Source: Eudorina sp. 2006-703-Eu-15 (Eukaryota; Chlorophyta; Chlorophyceae; Chlamydomonadales; Volvocaceae). From it: a stretch of DNA of 64,000 bases. The position numbers and the translations under genes are program-made. Below the pieces are notes generated by a model. It saw only the letters and a list, made by a program, of their open reading frames with translations. It made no database searches and had not been told where the DNA came from. Positions 39,201-48,752 of the stretch are shown piece by piece. The stretch is from positions 1,048,397 through 1,112,396 of the forward strand of contig BDSI01000026.1 in assembly GCA_003117195.1 (NCBI GenBank), read 5' to 3'. How positions within the stretch are numbered: the first letter of the stretch is position 1; the number at the start of each line of letters is the position of its first letter.

Positions 39201-42200
39201 GTACGGAACGGCGACCCGACAGTCCCCCGGTCTGCATCGGGAGCCTGTCACTCGCCTTCTCCGATGCAGCGCCGCCGCTGGCGTCCAACTGTCCATCACC
39301 AGCCGCGCCCGCCGTTGTCGGTGGCGACGGCGCCGTCGCCGGGGCAAGTGGCGGCAGCGACGCCCGCCGTGCGGCGCCACCGCCAAGCAACTGGCTGCGG
39401 AGCTCCTGTCGGCGGTCGACCGGCCGCCGATCTGCCGCCGCTGCCTGGACCACCGCCGCCGCCGCCGCCGCCACTTCAGCGTCATCCATCGTGGCATCCG
39501 CCGCGCCTGCCACCGCCGCCGCCGCCGCCGCGGGGCCCTCGTCCGCCGCACTCCGTTGCCGCCGCGCCGCGCGGCGGCGCCGCCGGAGCTCCTCGCGTAC
39601 CGCCACCGGCAGCAGCTCATCCGCCATGTCGTACCCGTCGTCGGCGTCGTCACTGACGTCGGCATCCGCGCCGCCGCCGTCAGCGGCCCGCGCTGCGGCG
39701 GCGCCCGCAGCCGGCGGCTCATCGCCAAACAGCTGGCGAGGCTGCGGCTGACCGTCTCTGCCGCCGCCGGCGTTGCCGCCAGCGGCGGCCGCGGCGGCGG
39801 CGGCGGCGGCAGCGCCGGGTGAGCGGATACCCGCCATCGCCGCGCCCTTGGGACCCATCAAGGCCAGCTTGTCCATGTCGACCGCCTTTGGGTACGGCAC
39901 GATAAGGCCCGCTCAGCAGCTCTCTTCCCGACCCAGCTCATTCCCCCACAGGCAAACCCACAACCCAAATCCCCACAGTCGATGTACGGTCAGCAGACAT
40001 ACCCCAATTCGGTCGAACTGCTTCAACCGCCCAACGCTAACCTCCAAACGACCCTAGTCAAGGTGTTACTTGCCTGGGATGCCTCTTCCACCAGCAGTCG
40101 CTGCATCTCGTCCTGCGCGCTGCCGTACAACGACGCCTTGCGGCCGCCCTGCCTCGCCGCCGCCGGGTCGAATGCATCGTCGGCGGCGCCGCCGCCGCCC
40201 AGTGCCAGCGCCGCGTCGGCCGCGGCAGACAGTGCGCAGTACCCCTCGGCATCCCGCCGCATCGCGACGTCGTCGGCGTCGGCGCCGCCGCCACGCCAGC
40301 CCACCATCGCGGCAGCGGCGGCGGAGGGAGCCGCTACTGACGCCGCCGCCGCGCGTGCAGCGAAGAACGCACCCCCTGGAGCCGCCGCGTCCTGTTGCCG
40401 CCGCCAGCGCCGCCGCCGCCGCCAAACCGCGAACAAGGACATATGTGGTGGACGTGATCTGAATTTAGCTCCATAACGGTTGTTGCAACCCTCTTCAAAC
40501 CCATCACATTTAAACTACAACTCTCGTACTGTACGCCCCTGCCCCAATTTCTCAACGGCCAGTACGACGTGCGCGCTTAGCCCGTCTCATACATCCGCCC
40601 TACGTGCCAAGCCGCCCCGACGCCTGCATCTCCCACACCACCACACGCCGTCAATGGCGACTCCGAGGCGAAGACTCACCCCGCCGCCGCCGGCAACGGC
40701 TGGCCCCGCCACCGCCGGCCCCGCCGCCAGCGCCCTCCGCCGCACAGGCACTGGGCTGAAGGGTGATCCGGGCGGAGCATCCGACCTGTGCTGCTGCTGC
40801 TGCTGCTGCCGTTCCTCTTGGGCCCTACGGAGCATTCGCATAGGCGTGGAGGACGCGGCGGCGGCAGCGGTAGCGGCCGCGGCTCCAGAGGCAGCGGCCG
40901 CGCCGTTGGCAGTAGCAGCAGTACGTGCGGGACGCCGCGGCACTGCTGCCGCCGCCGCCGCCGCCGCTGGCTGCTGCGCCGCGGCTCCCCTCGCCTGAGC
41001 CGCCGCCACTGCCTTCTGGGACCCGCAGGAATCAGGGACAACCCGATACATACGGGTGGCGGCTCGCGATCTCAAAATGGTGTGCGAAATACGAATACGT
41101 CATGAACAAGAGAGTGTGGGTGTGGGTCTTTTCTCTTAAGGCTTTGTGCATCTGCCCCACGCCCCAGTAACCCGCCCGGCACGCTCTCCCCCCAACTAGG
41201 GCCCCACAAGGACCTACCACATTCCTACATTCCCCAGGACTTCCCGGACTAGTCATCACGTACCCGCTCCCGTGCCCTGAGCTCCGCCGCCTCCTCCTCC
41301 GCCTGCATGGCCGCCACCGCCGCCGCCGCCGCGGCAGCCGCGGCGGCTGCCTCCCTATCCCGCTGCGTGATGGACGCAACGCGACTGAAGGGATTGCCCG
41401 CGCCCGCGGCTGCGGCTGCGCTGCGCCGACCTGCGGGCACGCCGCTGACGCCGCCGGCGGCGCCGCCAACGGACCTCCGCTCCATCAGCTGCCGAGCCAG
41501 TGCTCTCCCAGGGCTGGGGACGGCTGCGCGCCGCTGGGGTGACTTTAGCCCGGCCCCGTCGGCCCCCGCGCCGCCGCCGCCGCCGCCACCAGCCGCGCTG
41601 AACAAACCACCGCCACCGCCCGAGGTCCCCCGGATGCCCGACCCAAACAGGCCACCGCCAGCAGCACTGCCACCGCCGGCCCCGCCGCCGCCGCCGCCGC
41701 CGAAACCCAGGCGGCACGGCACAGGTGAGCCGATGCCGTTTGGGCCGTCCCCGAAGAGCCGACTGCGGCGGCGGATGCTCTCGGGCGGTGTTTCCTTGAT
41801 CGCGGAGGCGCCGCCGCCGCCGCCACCGCCGCGTGGGGGAGAGAACAGGCCGCCCCGGCCTGCACCAGCGTGGCCGAGTCCTGATCGTGCAGCTCCGCCG
41901 TGGAGGAGATTTCCACCTCCCCCGCCGCCGCCCGCGCGTGCTCCCACGCTCCGGATTTGCGACAGCGGGGTGGGCGGCAGCTCGTCCAGGTCATCCTCCT
42001 CGCCGTCCTCGGCGCCGCCTGCGCATGTGTGTTAAAATAAACCGAGAGACACGACTTGCGAGGACCCTAATTGCGCACGCGGACGAGTGAGGCCGTTGGC
42101 TGCGCATTGCCGACAGGCCGGGGACGTGTATATAGAAAAGAGGGGCGACATGCGATCAAGCAGAAGCAAAGACATTGTGTCCCCGTAATGGATAGTCGCG

Positions 42201-43548
42201 GCTGTGCGGGCGGCTTACGCGGGGCGGCGACGGACATGCAAGGGACAGCAGGACCCGACCCACCCCGAGGTCAAACCGGTTGCTGGAGATGCAGCTGCGC
42301 ATGTGTGTGTGTGTGTGTGTGTGTGCGTGTGTGACTGGGCGGCGTTACGGCTTCAGCCAACCTCAAGGAAATCCCTCTCCCTCGTCGCAAGAAGGGCAGT
42401 AGGACGCAGCATCGCTGGACGAGCTTCGCCAGGAAGGCGCAGTAGGATGTCCTGGGCACGCAGAACGCTACGGATCCCTTTTTCCCCGACAGTTTGAAAG
42501 CGACCCAGTTGAACGCCGTGTAACGCGCTACCACGGCCCATCCCGCCAAATCCACTGCCTTGTCACGCCACATCCACGTGCGCCAAGATCCCGGCTGCCA
42601 GCCACGAAGACAGCTACAAGGCCATGGTTGCGAATAGTCATTGATACGTCTGATACGTCATCGACTGCCTGCTAGTCGCTCCCACACAGCGCCTCCAGGG
42701 CGTGGCGTTCCAACCAGTGCCCACAACCCCGCCATGCGCCCACCCACCTGCGCCTCGACCGGGAGTGCCGAACAAAGCCCTGCCGCCGTCGCCGGCGCGC
42801 CGCGCCGCAGCAGCACGTGACCGCGCAGGGGTACCGTACGGTGGCGGCGGCATCGCCGCCGCCGCCGCCGTTGCTGCCTCGTCCTTCTCACCCGCCACCG
42901 CTTCTGCTGCCCCTAAGGTCACTCTGCGGAGAAAGTTCTCCTTATCCGTCTCTGAATCACTGATAGCACCACCATCGGCATCGCCACCAACATCACCATC
43001 GGAGGCACCAGCAGGAAACCCAGATGGCAGCGTGCCCTTATGCCGAACAGCTGGCGACGGCGATATGTTCCCGGCTGCAGCAGCCGCAGCTGAAGCCTGC
43101 GCCGCGGCGCTGGCGTGTGCGTGGCGTAGGGCGCGGGCGACCAGGGGGCGGGCGGCTCGACGACTGGGAGACAGCACGGCGTGCGGGCTGCGGTCTGTGG
43201 CTACGGGGTTGGCCGCACTCTTGGACGCGGCTCCGGTTTCCTGAGCTTGTCCCGGTGCGTCGGAAGGGAGCTGCTTCGGCCGCAGCGCTGCTGAGGACGC
43301 TAAGACAGCTTTTGAGGCCTGGAACTCAGCCCACAACGGCGCTGATGCAAACGTGAGGGAACGGGCGCTGGGTGAGGCGGACGTTTTAAGAGGTCCAGGG
43401 CCGGCTGCTCAAGGTTGCATAGGACAAAGGTTTTGTTTTGCTCACCAAGGTCTGGCGGCACGTCCTCTTCTGTGGGAGGCTTGGCATGGTTCCGCTTGAA
43501 TGTCGCAACCCAGCGCGCGAGAGGCAACAACCTTTGTTTCACGTCCAT
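29606..43548 (-). CDS. RECQ4: RECQ4-type ATP-dependent DNA helicase with Sld2-like N-terminus
   Basis: Model of 2361 residues, 21 exons (transcript order): 43548-43446, 43341-42748, 42018-41264, 41015-40680, 40391-40074, 39885-38351, 37983-37602, 37305-37187, 36709-36313, 36164-35978, 35793-35746, 35372-35140, 34716-34492, 34118-33932, 33444-33281, 32904-32845, 32306-31779, 31651-31372, 31086-30836, 30631-30540, 29897-29606; all phases agree. The N-terminus (RWVATFKRNHAKPPTEEDV) matches the Sld2-like domain that joins origin firing. A long Ala/Gly/acidic linker follows, then a basic GNFVRM segment, a CCHC zinc knuckle (CFKCGGVGHWAREC) and a 3'-5' helicase core: LPTGAGKSLTYQLPA, DEAHCVSEWGH, GLTATATT, VAFGMGVDHPDIG, AGRAGRNG. 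The C-terminus carries the family segment TPVAVARMAHGLAGPAYPA. Two introns use GC donors. Confidence 0.88.
30140..30310. repeat. AT-rich inverted repeat in the last intron of the RECQ4-like gene
   Basis: Arms at about 30196-30240 and 30267-30310 are reverse complements over about 44 bases with one mismatch (CAGCCCTCTTGGGCCCAAGT pairs with ACTTGGGCCCAAGAGGGCTG). A (TA)n stretch lies in the middle and another before the left arm. It can fold as a hairpin or extrude as a cruciform. TTGGGCCCAA is itself a palindrome in each arm. Confidence 0.88.
33064..33090. repeat. (CA)n microsatellite
   Basis: Dinucleotide run within an intron of the RECQ4-like gene, next to a copy of the GT-rich-flanked motif at 33004-33037. 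Similar GT/CA runs lie at 42301-42324, 52109-52132 and 56171-56184. Confidence 0.85.
33479..33626 (-). repeat. Two copies of the intron 3'-end motif, RECQ4 intron 14
   Basis: In transcript sense the copies read as variants of ATGTCTACCAATTTCCTATA followed by a C/T-rich tract. The one at 33481-33500 leads directly into the acceptor at 33445. The one at 33581-33626 also carries the upstream part (TGCTCTAGCAGCAGCGCAGC in transcript sense). Confidence 0.75.
33885..33927. repeat. (CCCAACCACCCA)n run
   Basis: Four tandem copies of CCACCCACCCAA-like sequence directly downstream (transcript sense) of the exon 14 donor in the RECQ4-like gene. In transcript sense this is a GGTTGGGTGGGT run close to the 5' splice site. 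Confidence 0.8.
34733..34944 (-). repeat. Three copies of the intron 3'-end motif, RECQ4 intron 12
   Basis: Copies at about 34733-34779, 34786-34810 and 34905-34944. The first directly precedes the pyrimidine tract and acceptor of exon 13 (34717); the other two look like older, diverged copies upstream in the same intron. Confidence 0.75.
35049..35140 (-). repeat. Tandem duplication of the exon 12 donor sequence
   Basis: GACCCACCATCGGGGTCT recurs three times, with a fourth GACCCAC at 35133-35139 that is the exon 12 donor itself (GTGGGTC in transcript sense). The copies are about 28-33 bases apart, so the true 5' splice site is followed by three look-alikes. Confidence 0.75.
35390..35436 (-). 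repeat. Copy of the intron 3'-end motif, RECQ4 intron 11
   Basis: Full-length copy directly upstream, in transcript sense, of the pyrimidine tract and acceptor of exon 12 (35373). It includes both the CTCTGGCAGCATCGCAGT-like and the ATGTCTACCAATTTCC parts. Confidence 0.8.
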
Positions 43549-43858
43549 CGAAATTTAGCTTTCCCTAAAAATTCAGTCAAGGACAACCTGCGGCCCCACA
43601 AACAGCCATCGCAGCTCCGCAGCTGTTAGTTCAGATATTAGGAAACAACGCCACACAATCTCCTCTTGTATTTGCAGCAGAAGATATCAAGTTGTTGATC
43701 CCATAACATTGACAAACCACGGATTGCATGGGTGAGCTATTCATTGCTTCCCGCCCGAAGCCCGTCGTACGGTAAAATGTGCTCCATCATTAAAGCAGAA
43801 GATAGGCACCAGGATGGCGAACAGATAACGAGGCTTATGAAAACGTAGCCGCACGTTA
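43549..43858. promoter_or_regulatory. Promoter region of the RECQ4-like gene, cut short by a transposon
   Basis: Only about 310 bases separate the helicase start codon from the TA dinucleotide at which the Tc1/mariner element is inserted. The 5' untranslated region and core promoter must lie here or inside the transposon. I see no obvious TATA box. Confidence 0.45.
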
Positions 43859-44022
43859 TGGCGGATTTCATTTCAAATGTCCATTTTCTGAACGCGTTCC
43901 GGACCGTATCGTACGAAGCGAGGTTAACGAGGTTAACGAGGTTAACGGGGTTTACGTACGGTTCTGGAGCCCGCGGGAGCGCCCCAGCAGCAGCAAACGC
44001 TGTCTTTTTCCAATTTGGCATG
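43859..44022 (+). repeat. Left terminal inverted repeat
   Basis: Runs from TGGCGGATTTC to GGCATG and matches the reverse complement of 45945-46108. It contains three tandem GAGGTTAAC units (about 43918-43947), good candidates for transposase binding sites. The one difference noticed is GCGTTCCGG here against GCGTTTCGG at the other end. Confidence 0.93.
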
Positions 44023-44103
44023 AACAGTGCAGCACGGCTATAGAACCTACCTGTCTCGTTTGCTAATTGTCTTCTTCGTCAATCCCTCAAGCTAAGTTGC
44101 GAT

Positions 44104-45292
44104 ATGGAAGCAGTACCGCTTCAAGGCAAACAGCGCAACCCATACTCTTCTCATCTACGTGAGCGCATTGTGGATCTTTACCTGAACGATGAGTATACAA
44201 TGCGACACATTTCGCAAATGTTCCACGGACGCCCGTGCGTCAAGACTGTCTCACGCATAATAAACAGCTTCCTTCGAGACGGCCGTTCATCTTTGAAGCT
44301 GCGGGGCCAGTCTGGCCGTCTGCGACCTGCCCGCAAGATGGACCTTCTCACAAAGCAGATGCTCGTCGATGTGGTGGATCGCCTCGAGACCTCGCGCCTT
44401 CAGGACATCGCAGCGGCCCTTTGCATCGATGCAGATGTCCATCATGGGCATTACAGCGCGCTGGATGTCTGTCGCGCTCTTCACGAGATGGGAATGGTAC
44501 GCGTGCGGGTCACCAACCGCGCATATGAAGCGGATCCCGAGCAGCAGCGGCAATGGGTGGAGTACTGCTGCCAGTCGGGCATCGGACTGCAGGACTGGGT
44601 TTTCCTCGACGAGGTCTACGTGGTAGGTACCCGTATGTCACACACACGACAGCATGACCCTGCATGTATGACGATTTGGGCAATGTTCCTCGCAGGACAA
44701 CCGCACGACCAACGCGAAGTATGCATGGGTACCCCGTGGCTACAAGTCGAAGGTATCCAGCATCTTCGTACGAGGCCGGCGGTACACGACCATTGCCGCG
44801 ATGTCGTGCAAGGGCATCATAGCTGCCTGGACGTTTGAGGGGGCAGCTGATGCTGACGCCTTCAAGACCTTCATAATTGACCATCTGGTGGGTTAGTTCG
44901 CTTGTTCTGCATGTGGCATCTCAAGCAGGTGTTGCTGGCAAGAGCCTGACACTGTTTACCTCCTGCAGACGTCCAAGATGGGCCAGTGGCCATCAGATCA
45001 CTCGGTGCTGGTGATGGATAACTGCCGCATCCACTCCAAGGACTGGCTCAAGGATTGGGCGGAGTTCATTGGCTGCGAAGTCAAATACATCCCCCCATAC
45101 TCACCGCAGTTCAACCCCATTGAGAAGGTGTTCGGGATTGTGAAGCAATACCTGCGGACGCATGCACGCGACCTCAACGAGATCCCTGCAACCGAAGCGA
45201 TTGGCCTGGCTTTGGATGATGCTAGCCAGGGTGACAAGTGCAGGAATTTCATCATGAACACTCCCGGTCGGCCGTACTCCTTTGAGCTGTAA
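44104..45292 (+). CDS. Tc1-like DD34E transposase, intact, two introns
   Basis: Cut-and-paste transposase of 344 residues, the usual length for Tc1/mariner. Exons 44104-44622, 44696-44887 and 44969-45292, all in phase 0 with canonical GT-AG introns of 73 and 81 bases. An N-terminal helix-turn-helix (residues about 15-60, HISQMFHGRPCVKTVSRIIN) binds DNA. The catalytic triad is the first Asp in VFLDEVYV, the second in VMDNCRIHS, and Glu in YSPQFNPIEKVF; the last two are separated by 34 residues, the Tc1 spacing. The start codon lies 81 bases inside the left inverted repeat. No stops or frame breaks, so it could be active. Confidence 0.95.
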
Positions 45293-45395
45293 TTTGTTGG
45301 CTTGAGTTGAGGGGTGGCATCTGCTGTACATTCAGGGAGCGGCTTACATGCTGTGTCTAGTTATGTATTACTTGCGTGTCAAGTCAATCTGGCAT

Positions 45396-45400
45396 TGTAA
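45396..45400 (+). terminator. TGTAA polyadenylation signal of the transposase
   Basis: TGTAA about 104 bases after the transposase stop codon, within the element, so the element carries its own 3' end signal in the host's style. Confidence 0.6.
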
Positions 45401-45427
45401 CGCGTATTGATGCAGCTCCTCTGTTTC

Positions 45428-45588
45428 ATTCATGGCCTTCAGCAGGCCGTACACAGCTCAGCCGATTATTCCTGCCCTCGCCACAGTCAGGACGCACGCG
45501 TGCACGGTTAGGCAGAACGAAACCCCTCGGCAAATTCACTGCACGTCAACGTCCATGGCCTTCAGCAGGCCGTACGCAGCTCATCCAG
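45428..45588. repeat. Direct repeat inside the transposon
   Basis: CATGGCCTTCAGCAGGCCGT with flanking AC[AG]CAGCTCA[GT]CC occurs at about 45431-45465 and again at about 45554-45588, in the same orientation. GGCCTTCAGCAGGCC is partly palindromic. Confidence 0.75.
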
Positions 45589-45589
45589 C

Positions 45590-45814
45590 TCACCCGTTCA
45601 CTGTACATGCATGGCGCTTACCACCGGCCAAACGCTGTGCTATGCACTTCTTGCTGCGGTAGTGCTGGGTCTCGCCTCCGACTCCATAATATTGTTGGCA
45701 GTCGGGGCAGATTTTGCGCTGAGCAAGGTCCGGTCGAGACCTCCTCTTCGCAGGCCGCTCGCCGTCATCCAAAGACGCCCCGCCGGTGTTCCATCCAGGA
45801 ATTTGCCCTTCCAT
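45590..45814 (-). CDS. Small antisense ORF in the transposon, possible zinc finger
   Basis: 74 codons, convergent to the transposase. An in-frame stop lies just upstream of the ATG at 45814, so this start is the natural one. The sequence is basic (RPAKRRSRPDL) with a CPDCQQYYGVGGETQHYRSKKC stretch from which Cys, Cys, His and Cys could coordinate zinc. I do not recognise a family. Some volvocine and insect Tc1/mariner-like elements carry accessory ORFs, so a second element protein is possible. It could also be chance. Confidence 0.4.
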   Translation of the reverse strand: MEGQIPGWNTGGASLDDGERPAKRRSRPDLAQRKICPDCQQYYGVGGETQHYRSKKCIAQRLAGGKRHACTVNG

Positions 45815-45944
45815 CTCAATATCGCGCTAGAAGCTGTAATGCCCACGACAGACAGGTTTATGTATTCTACGCGCCAAAGCTAAATGTCAATGCAAAATTG
45901 GTCGCGAGGTTTCGCGAGTAGCGAGTTCAGGGATTCTCCTTCAA

Positions 45945-46108
45945 CATGCCAAATTGGAAAAAGACAGCGTTTGCTGCTGCTGGGGCGCTCCCGCGGGCTC
46001 CAGAACCGTACGTAAACCCCGTTAACCTCGTTAACCTCGTTAACCTCGCTTCGTACGATACGGTCCGAAACGCGTTCAGAAAATGGACATTTGAAATGAA
46101 ATCCGCCA
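45945..46108 (-). repeat. Right terminal inverted repeat
   Basis: Reverse complement of the left end, from CATGCCAAATTGG to GAAATCCGCCA, including three GTTAACCTC units. It is followed by the TA target-site duplication. Confidence 0.93.
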
Positions 46109-47887
46109 TAATGGCAAAGCTTGCAAGATGTGATGTCAGATTTATGAAACGCTTAGCATGCACAGCACACGTAACCCACAAACATGCCGCACAGACAAGC
46201 GCGATGCGTCCACAACATTCACAACTTAGTACGGTGGTGCTATTTGTCGAAAATGTAACTCAAGCCCGTCCTTGTAAATTGATGCCACCTTGCGCATAGC
46301 GCAAAGGTGCACATGGCAAACAATGGGGGCTTGCATAGTAAGCAGCACGTGGTTGTTGGGTTTCTCCAACAAGCATTCATCGCGAGATGTGAGCAACGTG
46401 GGTGACCTGAATGCCATCCGATCACTGCAGAGAATGCAACAACTAGGCAGGACCTGGCGGGACTAAAGGGTTTTGGCTGGCGTTGGTGCAAGGTGGGCAG
46501 CGTGGTCCTGTGTGGTGGGGGACCCCAAGATAACGATGTGACCCTATGTTACTAAGCAAAGACGTGCGTCTGAGGACGCAGACATGCCATGACATGCACC
46601 TCCACAGCGCGTGCGGCCGGAGTTCTCGATGTATGGGGCAAGGGCCGGTGGTCGCAGCTGGTCGCAGGTGGAAGATTTGGTTCGCTCGGTTCGCTGTGCG
46701 CAATGTGCCTGGTCCGGCCTGGTCCTAGCCCGTCCCAGAGACGGTATGACTGCAGCAGTAGCGACAGTGCCATCAGGATTCAGGCGTGAGAGTCATGACG
46801 GTTTAGCTCACGTGGCCGCTTCATCGTATCGACACGCTGCAGTGCTATGTCGCCTGTTCGTGTGCAAATTTCACAAAAATAAATTTGGCTCATTCGAAAC
46901 AACCCGAGGGGATGGGCTACAGGTTATACAATATCGGTATCTTTGCAGCCCGCCGTTTCCGGCAGCCCACCGCAGGTTGTTCATGAGATGCAGCACAATC
47001 ACATCCCAGACTTGACATTGAATGTATTTGATGATGGCTTAGATGCGCATGGCAGTGCACACACGTTGTGCAAGACCTGCGACTTACAGAAACTGGCGAC
47101 CCATTCTTCAGGAAAATGTACAAAATGAATCACGTAAACGTAGTTAAGATTCATAAATTATCAAAGAGCATTTGAGCCGGCGACGAGTATTTCAAAATTT
47201 GAGTAGTCCAGGGGAGGGCCAATCCTCATTCTCGGTGCGCTGGCTGGGCCTGGCCCGTGTCCGAGGCACTGAGACCCCACCGGCCCCAGCTGTCGGTCAA
47301 CCCTGAGGAAGAACTCAAGCTGCAAACTTCAAGCCGCACTGCAACAGTTCCTCGCCCGCATTCATAGCCGCTTCCAAGCGTTTCCAAGGTAACCGACGAG
47401 CACTTGTTCCGAGCCGTTGTGAAGGGCTCGTGCTTAGACCCGTGGACCCGCAACATCATAATACTTGCGATAATCCAACCAATTCGCATATTTCTGGCTG
47501 TGATTCATTTCCTCTCTTCTTTCCAACCAGTTTGGAACCGCCGGTAAACGCCTCGTCGGAACTAGCGCTGAATGTGTTTGACTTCCTTAGCAATGCTGAT
47601 TGCCACATTGGGCACATTACATTCCATATTGGGCACTAGGATTTTGCTGTCAGTGACGGATGTTTTTTCCAGGCACCTCAATTATAAAATGTGCTTCGGA
47701 ACAACCGTCCTTGCAGTCTTCGGGCCCACACCGGCGCCCACAGCACTTAAATTTTCTGCAAAGCAGGATCGCCTTTGCGGAACGTAGCTGCGGCAGGGCC
47801 ATGCTTGGGGACGAGCCACGTCACACCAACACAACACTGCTGGTTGGACCCACCCCTTCCCGCAGGTCACCGTCTCCCACCGCAACC
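46109..47887. other. Intergenic region between transposon and HMG gene
   Basis: Mixed base composition, no convincing coding sequence on either strand, no recognisable RNA gene. The last few hundred bases must contain the HMG gene promoter. Confidence 0.6.
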
Positions 47888-48752
47888 ATGCCCAAGGCCG
47901 CAAAGGAGAAGCCCGCTGCGGCGAAGCGGGAGAAGAAGGTACGCCAACCATTGCGAGCCACCTCGCGCCGCAGCGGTCCCCCATTCCACACACTGCCGCC
48001 CCACTCCCCTTGTCCCACAGGTGAAGGACCCCAACGCGCCTAAGAAGCCTCTGGGCGCCTACATGTGGTTCTGCAAGGATATACGTGAGAGCGTCAAAGC
48101 GGAGAACCCGGGCATGTCGGTCACGGACATCGGCAAGCGCCTAGGGGAGCTGTGGAAGGAGGTCAGCGACGAGGACAAGAAGAAGTGAGTTTGGGTTTGG
48201 GAGAAGCGGCGTGGTGGCGTTGCCGTAACGACGGAAACAGGCATGTAGCTATCTGTGTGTATCTCTGTGCGTGTGTGTGTGTGATGGGAGAAATTGGCGG
48301 TGCTATTGTCCACGGAAACCCCGCTGCTCCGGGCCTGCACGCAACATGAAGCGAGACGTGCGCGAAGGCTGCGCGGGTGAGTCTTTCTGCGAAGGATGTC
48401 TTGTGGCGCAGCGTCTTCATGCGGGGGCTCAAGGCTGACTGGGTCCTTCTAATTTAGTGATGTCACCAGCGCATCCGGCAGGTAGGGTGTCCATGGCAGG
48501 CAGGTGTGCGGCACACCAGATCTGTGTCTCTGGCTGGGTCGTTTCGGCCAGGTGCGGTCCCAGACGTCAAAAGACATCCCTCACGCCGGTCCCACGGGGC
48601 GCACTCGCAGGTACCTGAAGCAGGCTGAGGACGACAAGGAGCGATACAACAAGGAGTCGGCGGCCTACAATAAAGAGAAGGAAAAGGAGAAGAGCAAGAA
48701 GAGCAAGGCGGCGGATCCGGAGGAGGACGAGGAGGTGGAGGACGACGACTGA
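47888..48752 (+). CDS. HMG-box chromatin protein, NHP6/HMGB-like
   Basis: Small non-histone DNA-bending protein of 118 residues. Exons 47888-47938, 48021-48184 and 48611-48752, phases consistent. A short basic N-terminus (MPKAAKEKPAAAKREKK) leads into a single HMG box at residues about 18-88 (VKDPNAPKKPLGAYMWFCKD, then VTDIGKRLGELWKEVS, then KKYLKQAEDDKERYNKE). An acidic tail follows (DPEEDEEVEDDD). Basic arm plus one box plus acidic tail is the plant/algal HMGB layout; expected in the nucleus, binding the minor groove without sequence specificity. The start codon context is CAACCATGC, and the first exon encodes only the basic arm. Confidence 0.95.

Larger units (their letters stand above)
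43859..46108 (+). mobile_element. Tc1/mariner DNA transposon, 2250 bp, apparently autonomous
   Basis: The element is flanked by TA on both sides (43857-43858 and 46109-46110), the target-site duplication of this superfamily. Its ends are 164-base inverted repeats with one mismatch noticed, and it encodes an intact spliced DD34E transposase plus a small antisense ORF. Both ends begin TGGCGGATTTCATTTC. The near-identity of the ends and the open transposase indicate a recent insertion. Confidence 0.92.

Noticed and set aside
37650..42035. Long plus-strand Ala/Ser/Pro-rich open frames (for example 37650-39656)
   Set aside because: They are antisense shadows of the low-complexity exons of the RECQ4-like gene, whose exon chain is phase-consistent and carries conserved motifs.
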